Source: JAVJQS01 sp040218815 (GTDB taxonomy: Bacteria; Bacteroidota; Bacteroidia; Flavobacteriales_E; Vicingaceae). From it: 64,000 nucleotides of DNA. The notes below the pieces were generated by a model. That model had not been told where the DNA came from. It saw only the letters and a list, made by a program, of their open reading frames with translations, and searched no databases. This document shows, piece after piece, positions 24,677 to 34,261 of this stretch. Each line of letters starts with the position of its first letter. The stretch's first letter is position 1. The translations under genes were made by a program, and so were the position numbers. The DNA lies in the NCBI GenBank assembly GCA_040218815.1, contig JAVJQS010000004.1:310001-374000 (forward strand), given 5' to 3'.

Positions 24677-25747
24677 GTGGATAAATCTTTATTAAGGTAC
24701 TTTAAAGTATATTTATCTGTTGGATTTGTATTGATATTTTTTGCCTCTTATTGGCGGATGCAATTATTGCAACTCAGTCAAACTTCTGAGATGCAACTCA
24801 CTGTATTTAAAGAGTATGGGGTATTTATATCACTTGGAGTTAGTCTGTACATTTCTTTTCTCCTTGCTTTGTTTGCAAGCTTTTCAGATGTTTTCTTAAT
24901 AAGAAAGATATTGCATAAGAAATCCTTTGGGTTCGTGATGCTATTCAGTACTGTTTTTCAATTGCTATTTATTATCCTAATAATCTTTATTACAAACCAG
25001 CTATTTTATTTTATTCTGTTTAACGATACAGTTATTAGTTATCAGTCAATTTTTGATGCGCCAGATGTTGAAATGCTGATTATTTTGGCATTTTTAGCCA
25101 TTGTAATATCTAGATTTATTCTTGAAGTTGATCAGAAACTGGGTAAAGGCAATTTGTGGAAGTTTATTACAGGTAAATTTTATAGTCCAAGAACGGAAAA
25201 TAGAATATTCATGTTTTTAGACTTAAAATCTTCTACAAAGATTGCAGAGAAAATTGGACATTTAAGGTTTAGTGAATTATTGCAGGATTGTTTTAATGAT
25301 TTAGCCGTAGTAGATGATTACTATGCCAGCGTTTATCAATATGTTGGAGATGAAGTGGTGTTGACTTGGGAAGCTAAAAAAGGTATTGTAAAGGATAATT
25401 TTATAAACGCATATTTTAAGTTCATCCAAAAACTAGAATCAAAACGACCTTTCTATGAACTTAAGTATGGGATATTTCCGGAGTTTAAAGCAGGAGCCCA
25501 TATTGGTGAATGTACTGTTTCAGAAATAGGCTCTCTTAAAAGAGAAATTGCTTATTCAGGAGATACAATAAATACTGCAGCAAGAATAGAGAGTATGTGT
25601 AATAAATTAAATGCTGACTTTTTAATTTCTGAGAAACTCAAGAATCATTTCCTAACGAATGCACAATTTAATTTTGACGAAAAAGGATGTGTTGGCCTTA
25701 GAGGAAAGTCGGAAAAAATAAACCTTTTTAATGTTGAAGAGATTTAA
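24677..25747 (+). CDS. Membrane-bound class III nucleotide cyclase
   Basis: A 356-residue protein with four N-terminal membrane helices (about 10-28, 45-70, 85-115 and 132-150) and a class III cyclase domain (about 175-345). Metal aspartates are D182 (FLDLKSS) and D225 (VGDE); transition-state residues are N299 and R303 (DTINTAARIES). The base-selecting position, Lys in adenylate and Glu in guanylate cyclases, is Gln (Q221 in YQYVGDE), and the second selector is Ala (A292), so the product nucleotide cannot be assigned. The start is GTG. It converges, 70 bases away, with an HD-Pycsar-type effector gene, and is a paralogue of the protein at 32897. Confidence 0.85.
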   Translation: MDKSLLRYFKVYLSVGFVLIFFASYWRMQLLQLSQTSEMQLTVFKEYGVFISLGVSLYISFLLALFASFSDVFLIRKILHKKSFGFVMLFSTVFQLLFIILIIFITNQLFYFILFNDTVISYQSIFDAPDVEMLIILAFLAIVISRFILEVDQKLGKGNLWKFITGKFYSPRTENRIFMFLDLKSSTKIAEKIGHLRFSELLQDCFNDLAVVDDYYASVYQYVGDEVVLTWEAKKGIVKDNFINAYFKFIQKLESKRPFYELKYGIFPEFKAGAHIGECTVSEIGSLKREIAYSGDTINTAARIESMCNKLNADFLISEKLKNHFLTNAQFNFDEKGCVGLRGKSEKINLFNVEEI

Positions 25748-25817
25748 AAAGGGAGCAAATTAGCATTATGACTTTTACCTCACGCTTATTTACTTTTTTG
25801 ATAATGGCTTGAAGATA

Positions 25818-27017
25818 CTATATGTTAGTTCCTAAAAATGGCATTGCATTAATTATAAAAACAGCTATTGACGCCAAAAGTCCTATAACAAAAATGATAT
25901 AAGAAAATCTGAGTATTCTATACTTTTTATTGAGCACCTTGCCAAGGAAGAATAAATCACGCGATAGCGTATTGTACAAATAGTCTTTGTCATTCATCAG
26001 AATATTCATGCTCCTTTCATAATTTGCTAAGGACATCTTATGAAAATTTCCGAAAAAGATAAGATTACCTTCCTTATTCTTCACCTCTGCCTCAGTCACC
26101 AAACCTCTAGTAACGTTAGGTATAGTTGATAAAATAGACAGAATAACTGTCACGATACAACTCAATAAAATAGTGACTCCAGGCAAAAATAAGTAGGGGT
26201 TAGAGTCCAGCTTTGGGAAAAGTGCAGACAACACAATCGAAATAATAATAGCATTCACACTAATTAATGTATTGGCTTTTCTATCTGCAATTGCGCTTAA
26301 GTCCATATGATTTCTAAGAGCAGTCTTATACATGGTTTCCACTCCTTTTAGTGGACTTACTGGCTTTTTGCTTTTTTTCTTTTTTGTGGTCGAAGAGCTG
26401 ACAGAAGAATCATTTTTTGTTTCCTTTTGCAGTAAAGTTTTTACTTCTTCCATATTCTTATCTTTTACAGATCCAAAATGTTTTTTAGCAAAATCAGTTA
26501 AATATTGATGGGCTTTGAGAAAACTGAAACAACTTTCAGCCCAATCTTTATCTGTAAGTTGCTCTTTTTGAGTATCTGAGATTTCCTCTTTTAAGTATTT
26601 ATAAGTTGTTTTTAGATAATTATCCTTTCCCAAATGAGAAAGATCTGCATCCATAATCACTCGTTCTAAATCATCCTTAGCTGTATGATTTAGTTTAGTG
26701 GCTTTGATTAGCCGCTTTACTTCTTCAATATCTGAAGCATTAAAGCCTTTGGTTTTTAGATAATCTTCTGCAATGTCAGCACTCTTTTCTTCATGATTTT
26801 TCGGTGAGTCAAGGTAACCAATATCATGAAAAAGGGCTGCAATTTTTAAGTTAATTAGCTGCTGATCTGTAAAAGAAATAGATGAATTAGAAGCAATCAA
26901 CTCAGCAGCATTAAAGACATTCTCTGTGTGCTTCCAATTATGATAGGGCAATTGGCCAGCAGTTGAACTTTCAAACCTACTTTTTACGTGTTCTTTTACA
27001 CTTTGAATTAAATCCAT
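25818..27017 (-). CDS. HD-domain phosphohydrolase fused to a Pycsar-type (DUF5706) membrane effector domain
   Basis: A 399-residue protein. Residues 1-185 form an HD domain with H30 (KHTENV), H64-D65 (FHDIG), H75-E76 and D123 (MDADLSHLG). A lysine/serine linker (about 200-222) leads to a DUF5706-type module (about 228-399) with MDLSAIADRKANTLISVN, three membrane helices (about 251-268, 277-297 and 371-391) and NLIFFGNF. In Pycsar defence, such membrane modules respond to cCMP or cUMP and damage the membrane. HD-fused forms are also widespread in Bacteroidota without a proven defence role. The HD part could degrade a nucleotide signal. The convergent cyclase gene at 24677 is a natural candidate partner. 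Confidence 0.85.
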   Translation of the reverse strand: MDLIQSVKEHVKSRFESSTAGQLPYHNWKHTENVFNAAELIASNSSISFTDQQLINLKIAALFHDIGYLDSPKNHEEKSADIAEDYLKTKGFNASDIEEVKRLIKATKLNHTAKDDLERVIMDADLSHLGKDNYLKTTYKYLKEEISDTQKEQLTDKDWAESCFSFLKAHQYLTDFAKKHFGSVKDKNMEEVKTLLQKETKNDSSVSSSTTKKKKSKKPVSPLKGVETMYKTALRNHMDLSAIADRKANTLISVNAIIISIVLSALFPKLDSNPYLFLPGVTILLSCIVTVILSILSTIPNVTRGLVTEAEVKNKEGNLIFFGNFHKMSLANYERSMNILMNDKDYLYNTLSRDLFFLGKVLNKKYRILRFSYIIFVIGLLASIAVFIINAMPFLGTNI

Positions 27018-27072
27018 TATTACAAAAATACTTAGATTATAAACTACCGATTTAAGAAATTATTATGCGGAA

Positions 27073-27924
27073 TTAAAAATTATAAACTATTGAGGCTCCA
27101 TTACCATTTGGCACTATAATTAAGCTTGAAGTTTTATTGTGTTTTTTTAGTTTCTTGAAGTACTGAATAGCTGCTTCAGCACAGCCTATTCCTATAGCAG
27201 AACCCAATACAATATCTGAGGCCCAATGAGCATTGTCATACAATCTAGACCAGCCAACTAAAGGCGTTATGGAATAGAACACAATTTTCAAAGGAAGGTA
27301 ATTAACTTGTCGAGCTAAGATCCAAGATGTAGATAAGGCAAGCATGGTATGGCCTGATGGGAATGAATGATAGCTTCTTCCACCAAATGGTTTAAACTCG
27401 GTACTTCCCTTTCCAAAACTAGGTCTCGCCCTGCCAACAGATTCTTTTAGAATGGTTTGAAGTATGCCGGAAGTTGCCATCGAGGCAGCCAGCATTGATC
27501 CCGTCTCTCTCATCCACGGATTTTTGATTGCCACTCCTACTCCCCACAATGCAATTACAGCTGGACCTTGGTATTCTGGCTGACCTAAGAAATCGCCTAC
27601 CGAAGATAATTGGCTTTGAAAACTTGTTTGATTTCTTTCAAAATAACTGTTTATCCTCTCATCGAAAATAGCAACTGTTGAAGTCGCTAAAATGACTGAA
27701 CCAAATTGAATCCAATTTTTCTTTTTCCAATGCAGGGGTCTAGAATAAACATACGGAATTGACTTGGCAATGTCTACCACATCAGACTTTACTCTATGGT
27801 AGATGTTATCATGCTTTGATGAATCTAACGATTGCGAAAAAGCTGGTAGAACAACTAAAAAAGCTAGCAATCCACAAAAAGCGTTTAAAATTTTATGCTT
27901 AGAAGCTTTTCTTAAAAGAGTCAT
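27073..27924 (-). CDS. PAP2-family membrane phosphatase
   Basis: A 283-residue protein with the complete phosphatidic-acid phosphatase signature: KESVGRARP (160-168), PSGH (189-192) and SRLYDNAHWASD (226-237), the last two carrying the catalytic histidines. It has an N-terminal signal/anchor (about 12-30) and several membrane helices, and would act at the inner membrane or periplasm on lipid phosphates such as undecaprenyl pyrophosphate or phosphatidate. It lies three bases downstream of the large phosphoesterase gene, in one operon with it and the SdiA-regulated-type lipoprotein gene. Confidence 0.9.
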   Translation of the reverse strand: MTLLRKASKHKILNAFCGLLAFLVVLPAFSQSLDSSKHDNIYHRVKSDVVDIAKSIPYVYSRPLHWKKKNWIQFGSVILATSTVAIFDERINSYFERNQTSFQSQLSSVGDFLGQPEYQGPAVIALWGVGVAIKNPWMRETGSMLAASMATSGILQTILKESVGRARPSFGKGSTEFKPFGGRSYHSFPSGHTMLALSTSWILARQVNYLPLKIVFYSITPLVGWSRLYDNAHWASDIVLGSAIGIGCAEAAIQYFKKLKKHNKTSSLIIVPNGNGASIVYNF

Positions 27925-27927
27925 TAA

Positions 27928-30900
27928 TTAAAAGTAAAATTGAGTGCCTACATTAAACAACTCATCCTGATCAGAAACAGAATAAGTTCCTACAATTCCA
28001 AAGAAGTCCATAATATTAATAAAGAAACCGCCACCTAACGATTGATGCCATGTGTCAGAACTCTCATCTTCAAACCAAACCCTCCCAATATCATAATGGG
28101 CTAACAATCCAAAGTCAAATAAGGCTAAAGCATTTTTATTTTTCAGCAAACTTTTTCTAAACTCAAAATTGCCGTACAATTTAGAATCACCAGCATATCT
28201 ATTTCTTGGTAAGCCCCTCACTTCATTTGTGCCACTTAAAAAATTAGCTTGATAAAAAGCATAATCGCCAAAGTTTTCTGAATATGCGGCTCTAAATGCT
28301 AGTACAGATTGCTTTTTGAAGATTTCTAATGGAAAATAAAATGCCAAATCACTCTCTAAAAGAATAAAATCAACTTCTTTATTCAAAGTAGATTTCGTAT
28401 TAGAGATCTTAGTGTTAAATCGGATACCTTTAGTTGGCCCTAATGGTTTGTCGACATTCTCAAATGAATAAGAGATTCCATATTTAAAAAACTCCTGATT
28501 TTGACTTTCTAAGCCTAAATCAATATCACTTTTTTCATCTAGTCCAATATATTTATATCCAAGGATTAAATTTAATCTACTGGCCAAGTTCTTACTCGGT
28601 CTGGAAAAATGAATATCCACCTCATTATTGTTCATCCTAACTTGTGAATTATCAAATTGAAAGTCAGTTAACTCTGTGTCGTTTCCAAATCCAAAAAAGC
28701 GATAGACCATTGGCTGATTAGCTCTGCCATTTACTACAAAATCAGTTTTACCAAATAGTTCAGTAAAGTGTCCATCGTAATAAACATTAAATCCTTCTGC
28801 TCTAAAGGCATAGTTCGCTTTTATGGTGTGTTTTTGAGCAAAGGGCTTTTTATCAAATCCGTGTTTTTTAATTACGACTCCTGGACCAAAAATAAACCCA
28901 TCATCAATATTATAGCCCAAAGATGGAACAGGCGCTAATGAATTGTACTCAAAGGCTTTTCTATCATAGAATAGTTCATCGGTGCTGTCTCTTATAAAGA
29001 GGCGAGATTCTTTGGATGTTTCTATTTTGTTATTATCATCCATGTCATACACCTTTGTTAGATTTCGCCAGCCTGAAACTTTGGAGTTATCTTCGATTTT
29101 ATCCTTATTCTCTCCTCCAATAATTCTTATTAAAATACTTTTATCTACTTCACCTTTAATCTTATATTCATCCTTCCCATCTAATCCATATAAACGAATT
29201 TCTTTTGTCTCTTCTTTAGTAAAAACTCGATGATAAAAACGTTCGTCTTCTACTTTCTTGCCATTTTTTCTTGGATATACATTTACTTCTACTTCTCCTT
29301 TTTCCTTTCTAATGACTTCAAAGTAATCTTTTTTGGTGGTACCAACTATGTCCACTTCTTTAGCTAAAACTTTATAATAACGTTCTGCAAATTCATCTAA
29401 TTTTTCCTTCCGTATTAGAAGAGTTTTCTTTATTTCTTCTCCATTTATTTCTAAAGACTCAACAGGTAAGGTATTTAAAGCTGCTTCTATATTTTCTGCT
29501 GTTAACTTACTTTTTAACGCTTCAGCAGCATTTATCCAATCATCTTTATCTGCTTCTGTTAAAAAAGAACGATCAAAATATCTTGCATTAAAGTTCAAGC
29601 CTGCAATGTCTCTGACATCATCACTGAATGGTTGGAACTTGCGGATTAACCACTTTCTATTCGCTATATTCATGACGACTCCATCGAACTTAAAAAAGGC
29701 TTGGTCTCTGTCTCTCGGGATTGGTCTATAAATAGTTTTTTTCCCTTCTTTAAAGGTCGCCCACCTCCATTGATCATCATGTCTATCCCAATCCCCTATT
29801 AGCATATCCATCATTCTGTTTTGCAGCGCAAAATCAAGATCTACTACATGATCTTGGTGTTTTTGAAGTTCGTGAATCGCTTTTTCCGTATTGATGATCT
29901 TTGAGCTGTTACCAAAGTTTTTCATATCAGACAAATCCTTTGAAGGGTGTACTTCAAGAATTGCTAGCTGTCCACCAAATTCATCTAAATAATCACCTAA
30001 AATGGAATCTTTTGGAATGTAGACCAAATCAGGATGGATGTAATATAAATTAGCAGCTTTCATCAATTCAGCAACAGCAGGTGAAGCATAAGGATGAGAA
30101 CCTGCTATTCCATCATAAACCATATCTTGAGCAAAGGTGCCTCGAAGCTCTCGTATAACTAAGAATTCAGCACTTTTCTTTACCTCCCTTAACTTATATA
30201 CTTTACCATCCCCTCCTCTCATTTTCAAAGAAACCGTTTGCTGTCCTCCACCCTTTTCAATTGGCTTTAGTCCCCCATGTACACTATGTATATCTAAATA
30301 TGGAACCTTAATTGGCAAAGTCCATAAGGCTCTGTTTAAGTCTCCAAAAAGAACTTTCTTAAGTCCTTTTGCAGCATAAGTGCTGTCTGGAATAACTACT
30401 TTATACATCCCTTTGTAAGACTTCTTTTTCAAGTTTAAATCGTTACCGAAAGACTTATTGTATTTTGAGTAGAGCTTTTGATCGAATATAATTGGGTTCT
30501 CAGAATTTTCTTCTTCTGCTGAATAGTATTTTAGTATTGCAGTTCCTTCTTCAGAAAAGCTCAATCGTGCAAATCCGCGCTGTTCTGCTCCAAAACCTAA
30601 ATTTGAGTTATACTTTAACGGACTCACTTTTGATCCAGCACCACTGACTACATAATGAGCATTTTTAGTGTTAAAGTATTGGAGGTTATGCTCGTGACCG
30701 CAGGCATAAATCACGTTGTCATACTGCGCAATTGCATTGGTTAATGCGATTTGAATTTTCTGATAATCTGGGTTTGGTATATCTTGAATATTACCCACAA
30801 AACTCCTATACAATGGATAAATACACCCGACAAGTGGCAATGGAATATATAAGTTCTCGTTTAGATTAGTTAAAGGAAAAAGATGATCTTTCAATTTAAA

Positions 30901-31617
30901 GTATCCGCCATGCCTGCCATTGCTATACATTGGGTGATGCCCTACGACGACGATTTGCTTTTCTCTATTTTTTTTAAGCATCTCTTTAAATGCTAACAAA
31001 AAATCTTCTTTTGTTGAGAATTTACAATCATCTGTCTCTCCTCTACCCTTTTCATGCTGGTGCAACCACCATTGCGTATCTATGGCTATTAGCGTTAGAT
31101 TATCTGATACTTCTATTTCTTTTGGGCCTGCACATCCATCGCTAGGATGGAAAACTTTAGCATCCAGATAATCTTGTATGTAATCTTCCTGTCTTTTGAC
31201 TGCTTCAAAGCCAGCCTTACCTCCTTTATCCCAATCATGATTACCAGGAATAAATACTATTTCTCCTTTAAATCCTTTTAGGGCATCCAATTGGGCATTT
31301 AGGCGTTTGATATCTTCTGCTCTTTCTTCAGTTCCCTCTGCATGCAAGCCTTTAGGATAGATATTATCTCCTAAAAAAACGACTGCTGAATTTTTGTTGT
31401 TGAATTTATTTAACTCCTTACTTAATAGGCTTAATGCTGGATACGAACTTTCTACTGATTCCCCAACGTCTCCAATTAAAAAAAGCTCATTTATGCTCTC
31501 AATAGCTTCGTACTTTCCTTGTAATGCTCGGTTATCTTTACTGATAAAAGCAGCTCTTTTTTGACAAGAGACAACTATAAAAACTAAAAAAAAGAATAAA
31601 ATGCAGCTATTTTTCAT
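27928..31617 (-). CDS. Lipoprotein with metallophosphoesterase, kinase-like and outer-membrane barrel regions
   Basis: A 1229-residue protein. It has a lipoprotein signal with lipobox VVSC (C18). Residues about 44-380 are a calcineurin-like phosphoesterase: D50 (LIGDVG), GDN (83-85), GNHD (125-128), GHH, and CGHEHNLQ. A middle region (about 420-760) holds GDWDRHDDQWRW and RPIPRDRDQAF, recalling the catalytic and metal motifs of FAM20/PI-kinase-like folds. The C-terminal part (about 880-1229) is a BamA/surface-antigen-type beta barrel (TKGIRFNTKIS, ending GTQFYF). Probably an outer-membrane-anchored surface phosphatase. It overlaps the gene at 31614 by four bases. Only the first and last domains are firm. 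Confidence 0.85.
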   Translation of the reverse strand: MKNSCILFFFLVFIVVSCQKRAAFISKDNRALQGKYEAIESINELFLIGDVGESVESSYPALSLLSKELNKFNNKNSAVVFLGDNIYPKGLHAEGTEERAEDIKRLNAQLDALKGFKGEIVFIPGNHDWDKGGKAGFEAVKRQEDYIQDYLDAKVFHPSDGCAGPKEIEVSDNLTLIAIDTQWWLHQHEKGRGETDDCKFSTKEDFLLAFKEMLKKNREKQIVVVGHHPMYSNGRHGGYFKLKDHLFPLTNLNENLYIPLPLVGCIYPLYRSFVGNIQDIPNPDYQKIQIALTNAIAQYDNVIYACGHEHNLQYFNTKNAHYVVSGAGSKVSPLKYNSNLGFGAEQRGFARLSFSEEGTAILKYYSAEEENSENPIIFDQKLYSKYNKSFGNDLNLKKKSYKGMYKVVIPDSTYAAKGLKKVLFGDLNRALWTLPIKVPYLDIHSVHGGLKPIEKGGGQQTVSLKMRGGDGKVYKLREVKKSAEFLVIRELRGTFAQDMVYDGIAGSHPYASPAVAELMKAANLYYIHPDLVYIPKDSILGDYLDEFGGQLAILEVHPSKDLSDMKNFGNSSKIINTEKAIHELQKHQDHVVDLDFALQNRMMDMLIGDWDRHDDQWRWATFKEGKKTIYRPIPRDRDQAFFKFDGVVMNIANRKWLIRKFQPFSDDVRDIAGLNFNARYFDRSFLTEADKDDWINAAEALKSKLTAENIEAALNTLPVESLEINGEEIKKTLLIRKEKLDEFAERYYKVLAKEVDIVGTTKKDYFEVIRKEKGEVEVNVYPRKNGKKVEDERFYHRVFTKEETKEIRLYGLDGKDEYKIKGEVDKSILIRIIGGENKDKIEDNSKVSGWRNLTKVYDMDDNNKIETSKESRLFIRDSTDELFYDRKAFEYNSLAPVPSLGYNIDDGFIFGPGVVIKKHGFDKKPFAQKHTIKANYAFRAEGFNVYYDGHFTELFGKTDFVVNGRANQPMVYRFFGFGNDTELTDFQFDNSQVRMNNNEVDIHFSRPSKNLASRLNLILGYKYIGLDEKSDIDLGLESQNQEFFKYGISYSFENVDKPLGPTKGIRFNTKISNTKSTLNKEVDFILLESDLAFYFPLEIFKKQSVLAFRAAYSENFGDYAFYQANFLSGTNEVRGLPRNRYAGDSKLYGNFEFRKSLLKNKNALALFDFGLLAHYDIGRVWFEDESSDTWHQSLGGGFFINIMDFFGIVGTYSVSDQDELFNVGTQFYF

Positions 31618-32381
31618 TCTAAAGTAAAGGAATAAATAGTTGCATTCTTTTTTTTATTCTTCTCTGAAGCAACATAGAATTTATTATTGAGTAAAGTTAA
31701 ACCTTCTAACTGTGGAAGTGCAAGTGAGTTAAATGACTTTATTACTTCAAGTTTATAGGTGTTAAAATTAAAACTTATCAATTTGGGAGCTTTGCTGCTT
31801 AAGATAAATAACACATCATTTTTAATTTCCAACCCCGTTGGTGCAAAATGCTTCAACGTTTCATTTTTTTGAATGGTGATAAACTCATTTTCTTTGTAGT
31901 CCAAATCATGCAAAGAAAAAGAATAAATAGAAATGAATTTATTTCTCTTTTTCTTTGGGTGTTTCTTGCACAAGAGCAACAATTGATTCGAGCTTTTCTC
32001 ATAGCAGATACCTTCAAATTCAAACCCGTCAAAACGCTTCGGTATTTTATATTTTTTAATGATTTCACCATTTTTGGAGACGTGAAGTATATCTCCATTA
32101 CTTTTTAGCACATAGAAAACGCCTGAAACGACTGTTATGCCCTCATAGTCACCTTTTTTCTTGAATTTAATTTTTCCTTTTATATTGAAATTTTCTTGAT
32201 CAAGCTCATATATGATTCCTTTCTCGTCATTTATGGCAAATAACTTATTTGCATCACTAGTAAGTCCTGAAATTTCATCAAGCTCTTTATCCAACGACCG
32301 ATAAATAGTTTCATCGTATTTTGAATTAATATCACAGGAAAAAACGAAGGTAAAGGCAAAAAACAATGTAATTCTTTTCAA
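31614..32381 (-). CDS. SdiA-regulated-type beta-propeller lipoprotein
   Basis: A 255-residue protein with a lipobox VFSC (C16) and a propeller typical of the SdiA-regulated family: DEISGLTSDANKLFAINDEKG, GDYEGITVV, FEFEGICYEKSSNQLLLLCK, HFAPTGLEI and PQLEGLTLLNNKFYVASE repeats. Binding or hydrolytic roles have been suggested but not proven for the family. The start is TTG at 32379-32381. Its last codons overlap the start of the large phosphoesterase lipoprotein by four bases, so the two are translationally coupled and both exported. Confidence 0.8.
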   Translation of the reverse strand: MKRITLFFAFTFVFSCDINSKYDETIYRSLDKELDEISGLTSDANKLFAINDEKGIIYELDQENFNIKGKIKFKKKGDYEGITVVSGVFYVLKSNGDILHVSKNGEIIKKYKIPKRFDGFEFEGICYEKSSNQLLLLCKKHPKKKRNKFISIYSFSLHDLDYKENEFITIQKNETLKHFAPTGLEIKNDVLFILSSKAPKLISFNFNTYKLEVIKSFNSLALPQLEGLTLLNNKFYVASEKNKKKNATIYSFTLE

Positions 32382-32472
32382 AATGACTTAGTGTTGCGTG
32401 AGTTTGCAGGGATCAAACTAATAAATTGTAGCTGCCAAATAATTTTATCAATATATTTAATTTTTTAATAGC

Positions 32473-32865
32473 ATGAAAAAAACAAGCACATTAACGATAA
32501 TGCTTCTCATTACGGAGTTGCTATTAATTCTTCACTTCTCCATTCTTTTTGGTTTAATTCCTTACGATCAGGTTTGGGCTGGAAGATTGAAAAGTGTGGA
32601 AGAAATGTATCAGTTTGAAACGGTTTCAATCCTTATTAATGTTTTTATAATGATTGTGTTATTCGTAAAACGAAGAATGGTCAAGCAACAAAAACAGAGC
32701 AAGTGGATGAATTATCTGTTGAAAGGACTCGGAGTCTTTTTTGCATTGAACACCATAGGGAATCTATTCGCTGAAAGTAAGCTTGAGTTGATCTTAGGCA
32801 CTGCTGTTACATTGACCTTAAGTGTTCTTTTTTTTAAGGTTTCTAAAAAAGAGAAATATAGTTAA
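32473..32865 (+). CDS. Small membrane protein, function unknown
   Basis: A 130-residue protein with four predicted helices (about 7-29, 49-64, 82-97 and 105-121) and a basic stretch after the second (KRRMVKQQKQSKW). No family is recognised with confidence. It is divergent from the lipoprotein operon and convergent with the cyclase gene at 32897. Confidence 0.6.
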   Translation: MKKTSTLTIMLLITELLLILHFSILFGLIPYDQVWAGRLKSVEEMYQFETVSILINVFIMIVLFVKRRMVKQQKQSKWMNYLLKGLGVFFALNTIGNLFAESKLELILGTAVTLTLSVLFFKVSKKEKYS

Positions 32866-32896
32866 ACCTTAGTCTTTGGAGTCATCTTTAAGATGC

Positions 32897-33991
32897 TCAC
32901 TTAGCCGATTCAGCTTGAATCGAATAAACTTTCATCTTTTGCTGCCTTCCTCTTAGTTCCATATCTCCAACGAATTCAATCTTGTATTTTAACTCTTTTA
33001 AGGCAAGTAAAAGATCTTCTGAAATTAATAGGTCACTTTGATATTCATTGCATAAACCTTGAAGCCTTGATGCTGTATTTAATACGTCACCCGTGTAGAA
33101 GATCTCTTTTTTCAAGGCTCCAATTTCACCTGTGGTTACTTCACCCATATGAATGCCTGCTTTAAATGTTGGGTATAAATTATACATTTTGAGGAAGTAG
33201 GCTTTTTTGTTTTCCAATGCTTTTTGCATCGCAAAAAAACAATTAATGCAATTATTATTTTTTAGCCCATGATCTAATTTCCAAGTAATAACTACTTCAT
33301 CACCAATATATTGATAGGTTTCTCCTAGGTGTTGAATAATTGAATCAGAAAGAAACCTATAATAATCTTGTAAAAACTTGAAATAGCGTTTGTGACCTAG
33401 CAGTTCTGCTATTGTTGTTGAGGATTTCATGTCTAGAAAAAAGAAGATTCTTTTTTCTTCCTTAGATTCATGATATCTACCGGAAAGTAGATTGATTAAT
33501 ACGCGGTACCCGATGTTTTCGCTTATTCCTGAATAAATTAAGCTTAGTAAAAGGCTAAATGCAAGAGAAGTAATAGTACTAATAAAGCTGGTACTCCGTA
33601 GAAAGTTGGAAAGTTTTTGCCAAACAACAGGATCATTTAAGCCAGTTTGTAATTCAATGATTGCTGCAAGAGGAAAAACACCAATGATGATTAATAGCAG
33701 AACAAAACTGTAGAGCAAGAACTTATAAAGTAACTTTCTTCCAAAACTTTTATTTAGGAATAGATATTCTAACCAAACCACCTCTATATATCCAATAACT
33801 AATCCAACTGAGGTGACAGCAATACTTGCAAATACAAAAACAGAAAATCCCATTGTTATCTGGGCATCAGGATCTGGATTCGAATAACCTGTAGCCATCA
33901 GTTCGATGGCAAGATTGTACCACCCAGTGACCAACCAAATTATTCCAAAAGGAATAATTCGTTGAATGTTTCGTTTTGTTTTGGGTTTCAT
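32897..33991 (-). CDS. Membrane-bound class III nucleotide cyclase, paralogue of 24677
   Basis: A 364-residue protein with four N-terminal helices and a cyclase domain from about 178. D187 (FLDMKSS) and D231 (IGDE) are the metal ligands; N and R are present in DVLNTASRL. As in its paralogue at 24677, Gln (Q227 in YQYIGDE) replaces the Lys/Glu base selector, and Phe sits at the second selector (EIFYTGD). The closely shared layout (helical domain, FLDxKSS, QYxGDEVV, LRG near the end) points to duplication of a signalling gene. The ligand sensed by the membrane domain is unknown. Confidence 0.85.
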   Translation of the reverse strand: MKPKTKRNIQRIIPFGIIWLVTGWYNLAIELMATGYSNPDPDAQITMGFSVFVFASIAVTSVGLVIGYIEVVWLEYLFLNKSFGRKLLYKFLLYSFVLLLIIIGVFPLAAIIELQTGLNDPVVWQKLSNFLRSTSFISTITSLAFSLLLSLIYSGISENIGYRVLINLLSGRYHESKEEKRIFFFLDMKSSTTIAELLGHKRYFKFLQDYYRFLSDSIIQHLGETYQYIGDEVVITWKLDHGLKNNNCINCFFAMQKALENKKAYFLKMYNLYPTFKAGIHMGEVTTGEIGALKKEIFYTGDVLNTASRLQGLCNEYQSDLLISEDLLLALKELKYKIEFVGDMELRGRQQKMKVYSIQAESAK

Positions 33992-34261
33992 TCTGGGCTC
34001 TAATGTAGTGAAGTAATCCTAAGTAATAAAGATTAAAAAAGTTAAGCAGTTAGTTGTTGATACTTTTTAAATTCAATCGACTGCCTTTATAGAGAAACCA
34101 TTATTCATAACTACTTTATAGGAAGTTTTATCAGCTTGACAGGAGCAATAATGGGTATAAATCTATTATAAAAAGGATGGAAAAGCTTAAACTTAGATCA
34201 TAATGAGGAAGTGCATAGATTATTTGCAGTTTTAAAGGGTAAACTCCTTGTTAGCTTCAAT

